Below are positions 44,245 through 53,131 of a DNA stretch of 64,000 nt, one piece after another. The number at the start of each line of letters is the position of its first letter. The first letter of the stretch is position 1. The stretch comes from Pseudomonas sp. L5B5 (lineage in GTDB: Bacteria > Pseudomonadota > Gammaproteobacteria > Pseudomonadales > Pseudomonadaceae). A model generated the notes under the pieces. The model was not told the origin of the DNA. It saw nothing but the letters and a program-made list of their open reading frames with translations, and ran no database searches. The stretch covers positions 3,844,001 to 3,908,000 of the forward strand of contig NZ_CP084742.1 in the NCBI RefSeq assembly GCF_020520285.1, read 5' to 3'. A program made the translations under genes and the position numbers.

Positions 44245-45153
44245 TCAGCCTTCTGAAGGTTCCACTGCCGCGCTCGGGCCGGGCCGCTTGACGTCCCAGA
44301 CCAGCCCGCACAGCGCCAGCGACTCGATGAACAGCCCGCCCAGGTCCAGTTGCCAGGGCTTGAGGCCGGCATGGGCCAGCGCCGGGAAGGCATGGTGGTT
44401 GTTGTGCCAGCCGCCCCCTACCGTCGGGATCGCCAGCCAGAACACATTGCGGCTGGTGTCACGGGTCTTGTGATCGCGGCCGCCGACCTTGTGGGCGAAG
44501 GAGTTGATGCACCAGGTCGCGTGATCCACCAGGAAAATCCGCACGAAGCCGCCCCACAACAGGCCGCTGAGCGCACCCTCCCAACTGCGGGTAATCAGTC
44601 CGCAGGCCAGGGTAGGCAGCAACAGGCCGAGGATGATCCACAGGTAGTAGCGCTGGTTGATCTGCATGATCAGGCGATCGCGCAACAGGTCGGGCACGAA
44701 CTGGCTCCAGCTCTGCTTGCGCAGGCTGAACAGCCAGCCCAGGTGGGCGTGCCACCAGCCCTGGAGGTTGCCGACAAGACCTTCCTTGAGCGGACGCGGC
44801 GAGTGCGGATCGCCTTCCTTGTCGGTGAACGCATGATGCTGGCGATGGGTCGCGGCCCAGAACAGGATCGGTCCCTGGGCCGCCATCGAACCGGCAATCC
44901 CGAAGAACGCGGTGACCACCGGGCCGGCCTTGAACGCGTGATGGGAAAAGAAGCGGTGCATCCCCACCTCTACCCCCAGGGCCGTCAGCAGGTACATGCA
45001 GGCCAGGGCGCCGACCTCCAGCCAGCTGATGCCCTGATGCCAGGCCAGGACCAGGGCTGCCACGGTACCCACCGCCGGCACGCCAACGGTCAGCCAGGCC
45101 AGTTGACGCTCGCGCTGGCCGGTACGATCGATATGAGGATTCATCGCGGTCAT
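44245..45153 (-). CDS. Delta9-type fatty acid desaturase (first)
   Basis: A 302-residue membrane diiron desaturase with histidine boxes His66/His71-72 (GMHRFFSHH), His103/106/107 (THRQHH) and His253/254 (WHNNHHAFP). It is the paired paralogue of the next gene, from which it is 31 bp away. The start overlaps the fatty acyl-AMP ligase stop by four bases. Two such desaturases side by side are typical of bacterial polyyne operons. Confidence 0.9.
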   Translation of the reverse strand: MTAMNPHIDRTGQRERQLAWLTVGVPAVGTVAALVLAWHQGISWLEVGALACMYLLTALGVEVGMHRFFSHHAFKAGPVVTAFFGIAGSMAAQGPILFWAATHRQHHAFTDKEGDPHSPRPLKEGLVGNLQGWWHAHLGWLFSLRKQSWSQFVPDLLRDRLIMQINQRYYLWIILGLLLPTLACGLITRSWEGALSGLLWGGFVRIFLVDHATWCINSFAHKVGGRDHKTRDTSRNVFWLAIPTVGGGWHNNHHAFPALAHAGLKPWQLDLGGLFIESLALCGLVWDVKRPGPSAAVEPSEG

Positions 45154-47015
45154 GACAGGGCATCCGTAGGGGTTTTGAGAGGTTGTGCCGAGGCCGCCGC
45201 GCGCCCGGCGCCGTAACGCCCCAGGCTGCCGTTGAGCAGGGCCTGGCGAGTGGCCTGGCGCTGGACCTTGCCGCTGGTGGTCAGCGGAATGCCGCCCATG
45301 GGCGCCAGGTGAATGCGCGCCGGGGCCACGCCGAACTGGCTGACCAGGGTGCTGGTGATCACCTGGCGCAGTTGTTCCTGCTGGGCCTCGTCAAGCTTTT
45401 CGCTGCGCTTGATCTCGGCCACGATCGCCAACTGCTCCTGCTGGCCGTTGTCCAGGCCCACCGCGACGCAGCCATTGCTGCGGATGCGCGGGTCGGCGTT
45501 CTCCACGGCCAGTTCCAGGTCCTGTGGATAAAGGTTGCGGCCGGCGATGATGATCAGGTCCTTGAGACGACCGGTGACGAACAGCTCGGCCCGATACAGC
45601 GCGCCCAGGTCGCCGGTGCGCATGAAGTGGCCATCGACGCCTGGCAAGCTGGCGCGAAACACCTGCTCGCTCAGGGCTTCCTTGCCCCAGTAGCCTGCCC
45701 CGACGTTGCCACCCTGGACCCAGATCTCACCGACCTGGCCGTCGGCCACGGGCAGCAGGCTGACCGGGTCGACGATGGCCAGGTGCAGTCCGGGCGCCAC
45801 GCGCCCGCTGCTGACCAGTGGCAATGCCAGGGCATCGCCAGCTTCGACAATCGCCAGGGTGCCGGTGGCCAGTTGGTCCCGATCGACCTGGATGCCGAAC
45901 GCCGGTTCGTCGTAGGGTTTGCCCGAGACCAGTACCGTAGATTCAGCCAGCCCATAACAAGGCCCCAGGGCCGCCGGGTCGAAACCGGCGGCGGCGAAAC
46001 GATCGGCAAAACGCGCCAGGGTGCTCTGGCGAACCGGTTCGGCCCCGCAGTAGATTGCCTTGAGCCGGCTCAGGTCGAGAGCCGCCAGCTCGGCATCGGT
46101 GATGCTTTCCACACACAGGTCGAAAGCGAAGTTCGGCGCGATGGTGACGGCAGCGCCAAATCGCGACACTGCATCCAGCCAGCGCAGGGGCCGCTGGACG
46201 AAGTGCCCGGGACTGATGAGCACCGTCGGAAAGGCGTCGTAGATCGGCTGCAGGATTCCGCCCATCAGGCCCATGTCGTGATACGGCGGCAGCCAGCTGC
46301 AGCCCACTCGCTCGTGGGCCGGGCCCATCCACTGGCTGGCGCTGCGGCAATTGCTGTAGAGGTTGGCGTGGGTGAGCATCACGCCCTTGGGTGTCGAAGT
46401 GGAACCCGAGGTGTATTGCAGCAGCGCCAGCTGGTCAGGGGTCATGCCCTGGGCGCTCCAGGTCGAATCCGTATCGGCCAGTTGCTGCGGATCGACCCAC
46501 TGCGGCTTGGGCAAATCGCCCTGCAGCAGGGCGTCGACTCGCTCCTGGGAGCGCATGAAACGCGAACTGGTCAGCACGATCTGCGGATGAGCATCGGCAC
46601 AGATCAGCGCCAGGCGCTCCAACCCACGGGTGCCCACGGGCGGGAAGGCCGGGATCGCCACGGCACCGGCCAGGAACAGGCCGAACAGGGAAACGATGTA
46701 GTCGATACCGGTCTCGAACAGCATCAGCACCCGTTTACCCCGGGGCTCGAAGATCTGCAGCGCACCCGCCAATTGTTGACTACGCTTCCACAGTTCGGCG
46801 TAGCTGATGGCCGCCTGTTCCTGCTCGCCATCGAGCAGGTGGACGAAGGCTGTCGCCTCGGGTTGGTGCCAGGCGCGATAGGCCAGCACTTCGGTAACCG
46901 AACTTAAACATTCGACACCCAAGGTCTCGGCCAGTGTCTTGTCATCAACGGCTATATGTGTCGAGAAGGATTTATTGACATCGCTTAGATAGTCACGAGG
47001 CGCGGCGTAGTTCAT
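45150..47015 (-). CDS. Fatty acyl-AMP ligase (FAAL), first gene of the polyyne-type operon
   Basis: A 621-residue ANL-superfamily adenylating enzyme. The core ATP motif is QYTSGSTSTPKGVMLTHA, followed by CYGLAESTVLVSG, RTGDLGALY and GRLKDLIIIAGRNLYPQDLE. Overall pattern and size fit fatty acyl-AMP ligases, which activate a fatty acid and transfer it to an ACP rather than to CoA. AAGGA precedes ATG 47015 at good spacing. It heads the operon, so it would start the pathway by loading the ACP encoded three genes downstream. Confidence 0.92.
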   Translation of the reverse strand: MNYAAPRDYLSDVNKSFSTHIAVDDKTLAETLGVECLSSVTEVLAYRAWHQPEATAFVHLLDGEQEQAAISYAELWKRSQQLAGALQIFEPRGKRVLMLFETGIDYIVSLFGLFLAGAVAIPAFPPVGTRGLERLALICADAHPQIVLTSSRFMRSQERVDALLQGDLPKPQWVDPQQLADTDSTWSAQGMTPDQLALLQYTSGSTSTPKGVMLTHANLYSNCRSASQWMGPAHERVGCSWLPPYHDMGLMGGILQPIYDAFPTVLISPGHFVQRPLRWLDAVSRFGAAVTIAPNFAFDLCVESITDAELAALDLSRLKAIYCGAEPVRQSTLARFADRFAAAGFDPAALGPCYGLAESTVLVSGKPYDEPAFGIQVDRDQLATGTLAIVEAGDALALPLVSSGRVAPGLHLAIVDPVSLLPVADGQVGEIWVQGGNVGAGYWGKEALSEQVFRASLPGVDGHFMRTGDLGALYRAELFVTGRLKDLIIIAGRNLYPQDLELAVENADPRIRSNGCVAVGLDNGQQEQLAIVAEIKRSEKLDEAQQEQLRQVITSTLVSQFGVAPARIHLAPMGGIPLTTSGKVQRQATRQALLNGSLGRYGAGRAAASAQPLKTPTDALS

Positions 47016-47305
47016 TCAAAATCCTTTTTAAATGGAGAGCCATATATCGACCTGATGGTCATTTATTATTTTTAGCGCTAAGGAACCGAACAAACGCCCC
47101 TAAAATGGGGAGCTCTTACTAGGCAGATTTAAAAGGTGTCATTTCAATGACAGAACGAGGCATTCATTGGTGAATGCATATTTTTATATGTCCCACAGGA
47201 ACTAACGCGGGCAGAGATAGTGAAATCTGGATGCGTTGAGAAGTCTGCCACCAGCTTGTATATTTTGCTAATGCACAAATGGACACTTACAGGGAGAAAA
47301 TGGAC
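47016..47305. promoter_or_regulatory. Divergent regulatory region of the polyyne-type operon
   Basis: A 290-bp A/T-rich region between the FAAL gene and the AraC-type regulator, without a gene. It holds two perfect inverted repeats with 4-base spacers: TGTCAT-ttca-ATGACA (47137-47152) and GCATTCA-ttgg-TGAATGC (47160-47177), with centres 24 bp apart. The palindrome TTAGCGCTAA is at 47072-47081. A -10-like stretch near 47060-47070 on the minus strand could drive the operon. AGGGAG at 47291 is the regulator's ribosome-binding site. Confidence 0.55.
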
Positions 47306-48352
47306 ATGGATGTGCTGACCCTTATCGCACTGGAAGGCGCCATGGGCTCCAGTGTCGCCATCACTCTGGATGTGCTGCGTACTGCCAACCAGGTTGCCGA
47401 AGTCATGGGGCGGCCCACCATTACCTGGCAGATCATCGGCAGCAGCGAATCTGTGAGAATGCGCAATGGCATGCGCCTGGATGCGGTGCCGCTGGAACGG
47501 GTCCAGGCCATCGAAGGCAGCATGCTGGTGATCCCCGGGCTGGGGCTGGAGAACACCCAGGAGCTGGATTTTTTTGGTTGTCGCACGGAAAAACGCCAAC
47601 CCGGCCTGAGCCTGTCCACCGAGCTCATCTCCCGCCTGGACCATGGCGACATCCGCAAGCTGAGCAAACTGGTGCAGGAACATCACCTGCGCGGACAGCA
47701 GACCGCAGCCTCCTGCTCGGCGGTTTTCGTCCTCGGCGAAGCGGGCATCCTGCAGGACCGGACCGTCACCACCCACTGGCAGCTGTATGACACTTTCAAG
47801 CAGCGTTATCCCGAGGCGATTCTGGACACCAAACGCATGCTTATTCATGACGGAAATATGATTACTGCCGGTGCAGGCATGTCGCAAATGGACTTGATGC
47901 TATATATCCTTCGCAACAACATGGGCAACCAAGTTGCCGAGCTGACCATGCGTTACTTATTGATAGATGGACGCCCGGCACAATACCACTACATGGCCCT
48001 GTCTAACTTGAAGACAGAAAGCCGTGAAGTGTTGATGCTGGAAAAATTCATCGAAGACTGCCTGCCAAACGTTCCGCCGCTCAGCACAATCGCCGAACAC
48101 CTGCGAATCACCGAGAAAACCTTATCCCGGAGAATTCGTAGCGCCACAGGCAAGCCGCCCATGGCGTTCATTCAGAAAGTTCGCCTGCAACATGTTCAAA
48201 GCTTATTGGAAACAACCAATATGAGTATTGAAGAAGTTGCCTTCAAAGTGGGTTACGCCGACTCCACCGCATTGCGCCGGCTGATGTGGAAAAACATGGG
48301 TTGCACCCCCAGCCAGCTGCGCAAGGCCAGATCCGGCCCACCCATCATGTAG
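47306..48352 (+). CDS. GlxA-like AraC-family regulator, divergent from the polyyne-type operon
   Basis: A 348-residue regulator: an N-terminal DJ-1/PfpI-like domain (ASCSAVFVLGEAG around the nucleophile-elbow Cys) followed by a C-terminal AraC HTH (LSTIAEHLRITEKTLSRRIR and VAFKVGYADSTALRRLMW). ATG 47306 is nine bases after AGGGAG; ATG 47300 and 47279 are alternatives. Base composition in the second half is lower in GC than its neighbours. Its position opposite the FAAL gene makes it the prime candidate regulator of the operon. It ends nine bp from the convergent MFS gene. Confidence 0.83.
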   Translation: MDVLTLIALEGAMGSSVAITLDVLRTANQVAEVMGRPTITWQIIGSSESVRMRNGMRLDAVPLERVQAIEGSMLVIPGLGLENTQELDFFGCRTEKRQPGLSLSTELISRLDHGDIRKLSKLVQEHHLRGQQTAASCSAVFVLGEAGILQDRTVTTHWQLYDTFKQRYPEAILDTKRMLIHDGNMITAGAGMSQMDLMLYILRNNMGNQVAELTMRYLLIDGRPAQYHYMALSNLKTESREVLMLEKFIEDCLPNVPPLSTIAEHLRITEKTLSRRIRSATGKPPMAFIQKVRLQHVQSLLETTNMSIEEVAFKVGYADSTALRRLMWKNMGCTPSQLRKARSGPPIM

Positions 48353-48361
48353 CGGTCCCGG

Positions 48362-49954
48362 TCATTTCTCTTCCTCGGCTGCGGGTGCGGCCGGGGGCAC
48401 CTTGCACAGCGGCACCAGCAGCAGTGCCACCACGAACATCATCGCCATCAGGCGGAATACGTCGCCAAAGGCCAGGGTCAGGGCTTCGCGCCCCACCAAC
48501 CGGCCAAGGATGCCCTGGGCCATCAGGAACGCATGGCTGGAATCCGGAGTATCGGCGGCGATCTTCAGCGCCAGCTGGCTCATCAGCTCCTGCGCGGCGA
48601 CGGCCTTGGCCCCCAGGGATTCGGACAGGTGCAGGACCTGGGTCCGGGCATCGTCTTGCAGCCAGGTGTTGACCGTGGCGATACCGATGGCCCCGCCCAG
48701 GTTGCGCATCAGGTTGAACAGCCCTGAGGCCTGGCGCAACTCCACGCCCTGGAATGAGCTCAGGGCCATGTTGACGCTGGGCACGATGCACAGCATCAGG
48801 AACAGTCCCCGCGCCACCTGGGGCACCAGCAACTCGTCGAACCCCCAGTTGGAGGTGACCCTTGAGGTCAGCCACAGGCTCAGGGCCAGGCCCAGGAAAC
48901 CCACCGAGATGATCAGGCGCCGATCGACCCTTTCCGAAGCCCGGGCAGCGATGATGGTACTGACCAGTTGCCCGATGCCCACGACAAATACCGTGGTGCC
49001 GATCTCCAGGCTGTCGAAGCCGCGTACCCGGCCAAGGAACACCGGCACCAGGTAGGTCGAGGAGTACAGGCCGAAACCTATCACCAGGTTCAACAGGCAA
49101 GCGATGGAAAAGGTCCGGTCGCGAAACGGCCGCAACGATACGATGGGGTTGTTCGAATACAGGGAACGCTCGAGAAACAGCCCGAAGGACACCAGGGACA
49201 CCCAGGCGGAGATGACGATGCCGGTATCGCCGAACCAGTCCTTGCGAGGCCCCTCTTCCAGCACATATTCAAAACAGCCCAGGGCCAGGGCCATGGCCAC
49301 GAAGTGCAGCCAGTCGATACGTCGCAGCATGGACAGGTCGGGGCGGTCGACATCGATCAACAGCGCCGCGCCGATGCAGATCAGCAGGCCGGGCAGCACG
49401 TTGATGAAAAAGATCCAGCGCCAGTCCAGGTAGTAGGTCACCAACCCGCCCACGGTAGGACCGAGCGTAGGGGCCAGGACCGCGGTCATGCCCAGGATGG
49501 CCGGGACCATCGCTCGCTGCTTGCCTTCGAACAGCACGAACCCGACGGCGAAAACCGTCGGCACCATGGCCCCGCCAGTGAAGCCCTGCAGCGCCCGCAG
49601 CACGATCATCGACTCGATGTTCCAGGCCATGCCGCAACCGATGCTGAACACGGTGAACAGCGCCGCGCTGGTCGCGAACAGCCAGCGGGTGGAAATCGCC
49701 TGGGCCAGGAAGGCCGAGAAGGGAATCATGATCAACTCGGCGATCAGGTAGGCGGTCTGGACCCAGCTCACTTCATCAGGGCCGGCGCTGAGCCCGGCCT
49801 GCACTTCGTTGAGCGAAGCAGCGACGATCTGAATATCGATCAAGGCCATGAACATGCCGAAGGCCATGATCGTGAAGACCAGGAACTTGCGTCGCAGGGT
49901 AGGTTGACCAGGCTGGATGCCCGCGCCAGGGAGGTCGGATGCGCTTGTCGTCAC
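48362..49954 (-). CDS. DHA2-family MFS efflux transporter (EmrB-like)
   Basis: A 530-residue 14-TM drug:H+ antiporter with the DHA2 pattern MAFGMFMALIDIQIVAASL, GGAMVPTVFAVGF and ILGMTAVLAPTLGPTVGG. GTG 49954 is preferred because AGGGAAG lies seven bases upstream; ATG 49987 has no ribosome-binding site. With the divergent EmrA-like gene it would make an inner-membrane pump needing an outer-membrane TolC-type partner, which is not in the window. It could export the polyyne-type product or another toxic compound. Confidence 0.85.
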   Translation of the reverse strand: MTTSASDLPGAGIQPGQPTLRRKFLVFTIMAFGMFMALIDIQIVAASLNEVQAGLSAGPDEVSWVQTAYLIAELIMIPFSAFLAQAISTRWLFATSAALFTVFSIGCGMAWNIESMIVLRALQGFTGGAMVPTVFAVGFVLFEGKQRAMVPAILGMTAVLAPTLGPTVGGLVTYYLDWRWIFFINVLPGLLICIGAALLIDVDRPDLSMLRRIDWLHFVAMALALGCFEYVLEEGPRKDWFGDTGIVISAWVSLVSFGLFLERSLYSNNPIVSLRPFRDRTFSIACLLNLVIGFGLYSSTYLVPVFLGRVRGFDSLEIGTTVFVVGIGQLVSTIIAARASERVDRRLIISVGFLGLALSLWLTSRVTSNWGFDELLVPQVARGLFLMLCIVPSVNMALSSFQGVELRQASGLFNLMRNLGGAIGIATVNTWLQDDARTQVLHLSESLGAKAVAAQELMSQLALKIAADTPDSSHAFLMAQGILGRLVGREALTLAFGDVFRLMAMMFVVALLLVPLCKVPPAAPAAEEEK

Positions 49955-49993
49955 GTGGATACTTCCCTGTAGTATTGCGGTCGTCATGTGAAT

Positions 49994-50007
49994 ATTATGA
50001 TCGTAAT
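49994..50007. promoter_or_regulatory. Palindromic operator candidate between the two efflux genes
   Basis: ATTATGATCGTAAT is a 14-base near-perfect palindrome, with TGAAT and ATTCA further out. It lies in the 76-bp gap between the divergent emrB-like and emrA-like genes. A TetR/MarR/LysR-type repressor site is likely; the regulator is unknown. Confidence 0.55.
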
Positions 50008-50030
50008 TCAAAACCGCATGGAGCTTCAAC

Positions 50031-51218
50031 ATGGAGCAAAGCACCCAGACCCAGAACGCTATCCTGCAAGCTTCGGAGGACACGCAGGCGCCGCGCAAGC
50101 GCTCCAGGCGCCCGCTGATTGCCGGTGCCATCGCCTTGACCCTGGTGGCCGTCGGCGTGGCCTGGGTGCTGATGGCACCATCGACCGAGTCCACGGACGA
50201 TGCCTACATCGCCGCCGATGCCACCTCCGTCGCGCCACGCGTCCATGGCCTGGTGACCGAGGTGCTGGTCAAGGACCACCAGAACGTCACGGCCGGCCAA
50301 CCCCTGGTGCGCATCAACAGCGAAGAGTTCGATAGCCGGGTAGCCCTGGCCGAAGGTGACCTGGCCGACAGCCTCGCCCAGGTCGCCCTGGCACAAGCCG
50401 CGCTGGCCATCCAGGACGCCGAACAGCGACTGGCCGATACCCGGGTACTGGCCGCCCGCACCTCGATCCGCACCACCCAGGCCGAATCCAAGCGGGCCGG
50501 GGCCGAACGCAACCGCTTCGACACCCTGGTCACTACCGGTGCCGTGGCGCGCAACGAAGTGGAGAAGTACAGCACCCAGGCGATCTCCGCAGAGCAGAAC
50601 CACGCCCACGCCCAGGCCATGCTGCAAGTAGCGGAAAACGACCTGGCCGTGACCACGGCCCAGCGCCAGCGCCTGCAGGCGCAGCTGCAGATGGCCAAGG
50701 CCAAGGTGGTGACCGCCAAGGCCCGCCTGGAACTGGCCCAGCAGGACCAGAGCCACACCACTGTCTATGCGCCAATGGATGGCACCGTGGGCAATCGCCA
50801 GATCCAGGTGGGAGACTACGTCCAACCGGGTTCGCGCCTGCTGACCCTGGTGCCGCTGCACGAGCTCTACGTGCTGGCCAACTTCAAGGAAACCCAGACC
50901 CAGCACATGTTCCCGGGCCAGCCCACACGTATCAAGATCGATGCCCTGCCAGGGGTCAGCATCACCGGAACCGTGGAGAGCCTGGCCCCGGGCTCGGGCT
51001 CGACCTTCGCCCTGCTGCCCTTTGAGCCCGGCACCGGCAACTTCACCAAGATCGTCCAGCGGGTACCGGTACGCATCCGCTTCGACGCCAACCAGCCAGG
51101 CCTCGAGCGTCTGCGCCCAGGCCTGTCGGTGATCGCCAAGGTCGACCTCGACGAGCCAGCACAACGCACCGCAGGCAACGCGTCCCCCGAATTGAAGGTC
51201 AGCGCCACCAGCAAATGA
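50031..51218 (+). CDS. HlyD/EmrA-type membrane fusion protein
   Basis: A 395-residue periplasmic adaptor: one N-terminal TM (LIAGAIALTLVAVGVAWVLM), a biotinyl-lipoyl hybrid motif (STDDAYIAADATSVAPRVHG), a long coiled-coil region (residues ~100-220) and a C-terminal beta-barrel. It works with the divergent 14-TM MFS pump. GGAG precedes the ATG. The separation of pump and adaptor onto opposite strands is unusual, because emrAB are normally one operon. Confidence 0.88.
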   Translation: MEQSTQTQNAILQASEDTQAPRKRSRRPLIAGAIALTLVAVGVAWVLMAPSTESTDDAYIAADATSVAPRVHGLVTEVLVKDHQNVTAGQPLVRINSEEFDSRVALAEGDLADSLAQVALAQAALAIQDAEQRLADTRVLAARTSIRTTQAESKRAGAERNRFDTLVTTGAVARNEVEKYSTQAISAEQNHAHAQAMLQVAENDLAVTTAQRQRLQAQLQMAKAKVVTAKARLELAQQDQSHTTVYAPMDGTVGNRQIQVGDYVQPGSRLLTLVPLHELYVLANFKETQTQHMFPGQPTRIKIDALPGVSITGTVESLAPGSGSTFALLPFEPGTGNFTKIVQRVPVRIRFDANQPGLERLRPGLSVIAKVDLDEPAQRTAGNASPELKVSATSK

Positions 51219-51302
51219 ACGGCGCACCCGATCCCGGTCGCCCCGCACCAGGCGACCGGCTGCACCGTGCAGACCGGGTGATCGCCCTGCCAGTGCGCCG
51301 AT

Positions 51303-52340
51303 CTATTCGGCGGTCGACGGTTTTTCCCACAGGTTGATCCGGCCTTCCCTGGCGAAGTGATCGATTTCCGCCAGCTCTTCCACGCTGAAACCCAGGTTCT
51401 GCAGGGCACCGACGTTCTCGATGATCTGCTCGGGCCGGCTGGCGCCGATCAGCGCCGAGGTCACTCGCGCATCCCGCAAGGTCCAGGCCAGGGCCAACTG
51501 GGCCAGGCTCTGCCCGCGATTCCTGGCAATATCGTTGAGCGCCCGTACATGGGCAATGTTGGCCTCGGACAAGTGGGAGGCTTGCAATGATCCTCCGCCT
51601 GGGCGGTTGACCCGCGCATCCTCGGGAATGCCATCCAGGTACTTGTCGGTGAGCAGCCCCTGGGCCAGGGGCGTGAAGGCAATCACCCCGACGCCGAGCT
51701 CCTCGGTGGTGTCCAGCAGGTCCTTTTCCACCCAGCGGTTGAGCATGTTGTAGGCCGGCTGGTGAATCAGCAGCGGCACCTTCCACTCCTTGAGCAGCGC
51801 GGCCATCTCCCGGGTCTTGGCCCCCGAATAGGAAGAGATGCCGATGTACAGCGCCTTGCCCTGTTGTACCGCGCTGGCCAGGGCGCTGGCGGTTTCCTCC
51901 AGCGGCGTATCCGGGTCGAAGCGATGGGAATAGAAGATATCCACATAGTCCAGGCCCATGCGCTGCAGGCTCTGGTCCAGGCTGGCCAGTACGTACTTGC
52001 GCGAACCGCCACCCTGGCCATAAGGCCCCGGCCACATGTCCCAGCCCGCCTTGCTGGAAATGATCAACTCATCGCGATAGGCCTTGAAATCTTCACGCAG
52101 CAGGCGACCGAAATTGACCTCGGCGCTGCCATAGGGCGGGCCATAGTTGTTGGCCAGGTCGAAATGGTTGATCCCCAGGTCGAAAGCGGTGCGCAGCAAG
52201 GCGCGCTGGGTATCGATCGGCGTGCTGTCGCCGAAGTTGTGCCACAACCCCAGGGACAGGGCTGGCAGCACCAGGCCACTGCGGCCGACACGGCGATAGG
52301 GCATGGAGTCGTAGCGATGTTCAGCAGCTGAATAAGTCAT
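51303..52340 (-). CDS. Aldo/keto reductase (YghZ/L-glyceraldehyde-3-phosphate reductase type)
   Basis: A 345-residue NADPH-dependent AKR, full length, with motifs HFDLANNYGPPYG, the catalytic Lys in LIISSKAGW, SHRFDPDTPLEE and TSALIGASRPEQIIEN. It closely resembles E. coli YghZ, which detoxifies methylglyoxal and reduces L-GAP. ATG 52340 gives MTYSAAEHRYDSMPYRR, the family start. The upstream region holds phased repeats at 52484-52516. Confidence 0.93.
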   Translation of the reverse strand: MTYSAAEHRYDSMPYRRVGRSGLVLPALSLGLWHNFGDSTPIDTQRALLRTAFDLGINHFDLANNYGPPYGSAEVNFGRLLREDFKAYRDELIISSKAGWDMWPGPYGQGGGSRKYVLASLDQSLQRMGLDYVDIFYSHRFDPDTPLEETASALASAVQQGKALYIGISSYSGAKTREMAALLKEWKVPLLIHQPAYNMLNRWVEKDLLDTTEELGVGVIAFTPLAQGLLTDKYLDGIPEDARVNRPGGGSLQASHLSEANIAHVRALNDIARNRGQSLAQLALAWTLRDARVTSALIGASRPEQIIENVGALQNLGFSVEELAEIDHFAREGRINLWEKPSTAE

Positions 52341-52483
52341 CGAATCCTCATCTGGACGAGGGCCACCTCTGAAATGGCCAGTGCCTGCATGGCGGCCGGC
52401 GCAACGGCCAGCCACCCTCCTGTTGTTGTGAAACCACCCGGGCCATGGCAGTTCCGCAAATCGAAAACGCCATGAAATTCCGT

Positions 52484-52516
52484 ATTTCATACTGAATTCA
52501 TACTTAATTTCGTACT
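52484..52516. repeat. Three helically phased repeats ATTTCRTACT
   Basis: ATTTCATACT (52484), AATTCATACT (52495) and ATTTCGTACT (52507) stand 11 and 12 bp apart, close to one helical turn. Two more copies, ATTACGTACT (52752) and inverted AATACGAAAT (52771), lie farther off. They are about 145-175 bp upstream of the aldo/keto reductase start, so they may be an operator. Confidence 0.65.
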
Positions 52517-52969
52517 AAAAACCGCTAAAAAACAATCTTTTGCTCGACTTTCAGCCCAAAAGCGCTTGCCCACGAAGTATCAGGCCCAGGCTTCATGCAG
52601 TGGCGAACCATCCAGTATTTACTGGGCTAAAACCCCATGAAACGAATTGAGCGAGGCGCGATGACTGACGCTTCGTACCACGAAGCCCAGATCGCACACC
52701 CTTGAAATCGACGGATCGATGAATCGCATTGCAAAGCGCGGCTAAAAATGAATTACGTACTACGTAGCACAATACGAAATCGTCCTCAGAGGCTAATGGC
52801 AATTTGCCTTTTTACCCACTGAACGATGCTCAAAAGTGGCCACACAGGCCCGGGGGCAAAAACCGCAGCCAACGCCGATCCTGGAGAAATACCCAGGCCT
52901 CGCAGTCGCTGACACTCACTCGCGAGTCGCGAGGAATGCGTCGAAAGCCATACGCCAGGCAAGTCGCCT
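52517..52969. other. Gene-poor stretch with no supported gene
   Basis: About 450 bp of lower-GC DNA in its first 300 bases. Short open frames here (52593-52802 and 52830-53096, minus strand) lack ribosome-binding sites and family similarity. It includes the distant copies of the TTCGTACT-type repeat (52752 and 52771). I see nothing else that I can support. Confidence 0.6.
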
Positions 52970-53131
52970 GATGCCAGTCAGTCAAGCCAGTTGATCCCCT
53001 GTAGGAGCAGGTCGACGCTCGATTGCTCGCGATGGTCGTTAGCGGTTGCGTGTGTTGACTGGATAAACGCAGCGCCCCGAAGTCCATCGCGGGCAAGCCT
53101 CGCTCCTACAACTTCCTTCTGATCGGCATCA
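52970..53131. repeat. REPIN/MITE-like element, copy B
   Basis: A 162-bp relative of the element at 5703-5870, in the same orientation. It has the same internal order: GATCCCCTGTAGGAGC, GACGCTCGATTGCTCGCGAT, CTGGATAAACGC and CATCGCGGGCAAGCCTCGCT. The ends form an imperfect inverted repeat, GCCTGATGCCAGTCAG / CTGATCGGCATCAGGC (14 of 16). These ends differ from those of copy A but still align with them (ATGCC..TCAGT.AAGC). Confidence 0.85.

Noticed and set aside
49955..50194. N-terminal extension of the MFS transporter to 50194 or ATG 49987
   Set aside because: It would overlap the divergent adaptor gene or lacks a ribosome-binding site; GTG 49954 has AGGGAAG upstream.
52593..53096. Two short minus-strand frames in the gene-poor stretch
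   Set aside because: No ribosome-binding site, no recognisable family; the second overlaps the REPIN/MITE-like element.
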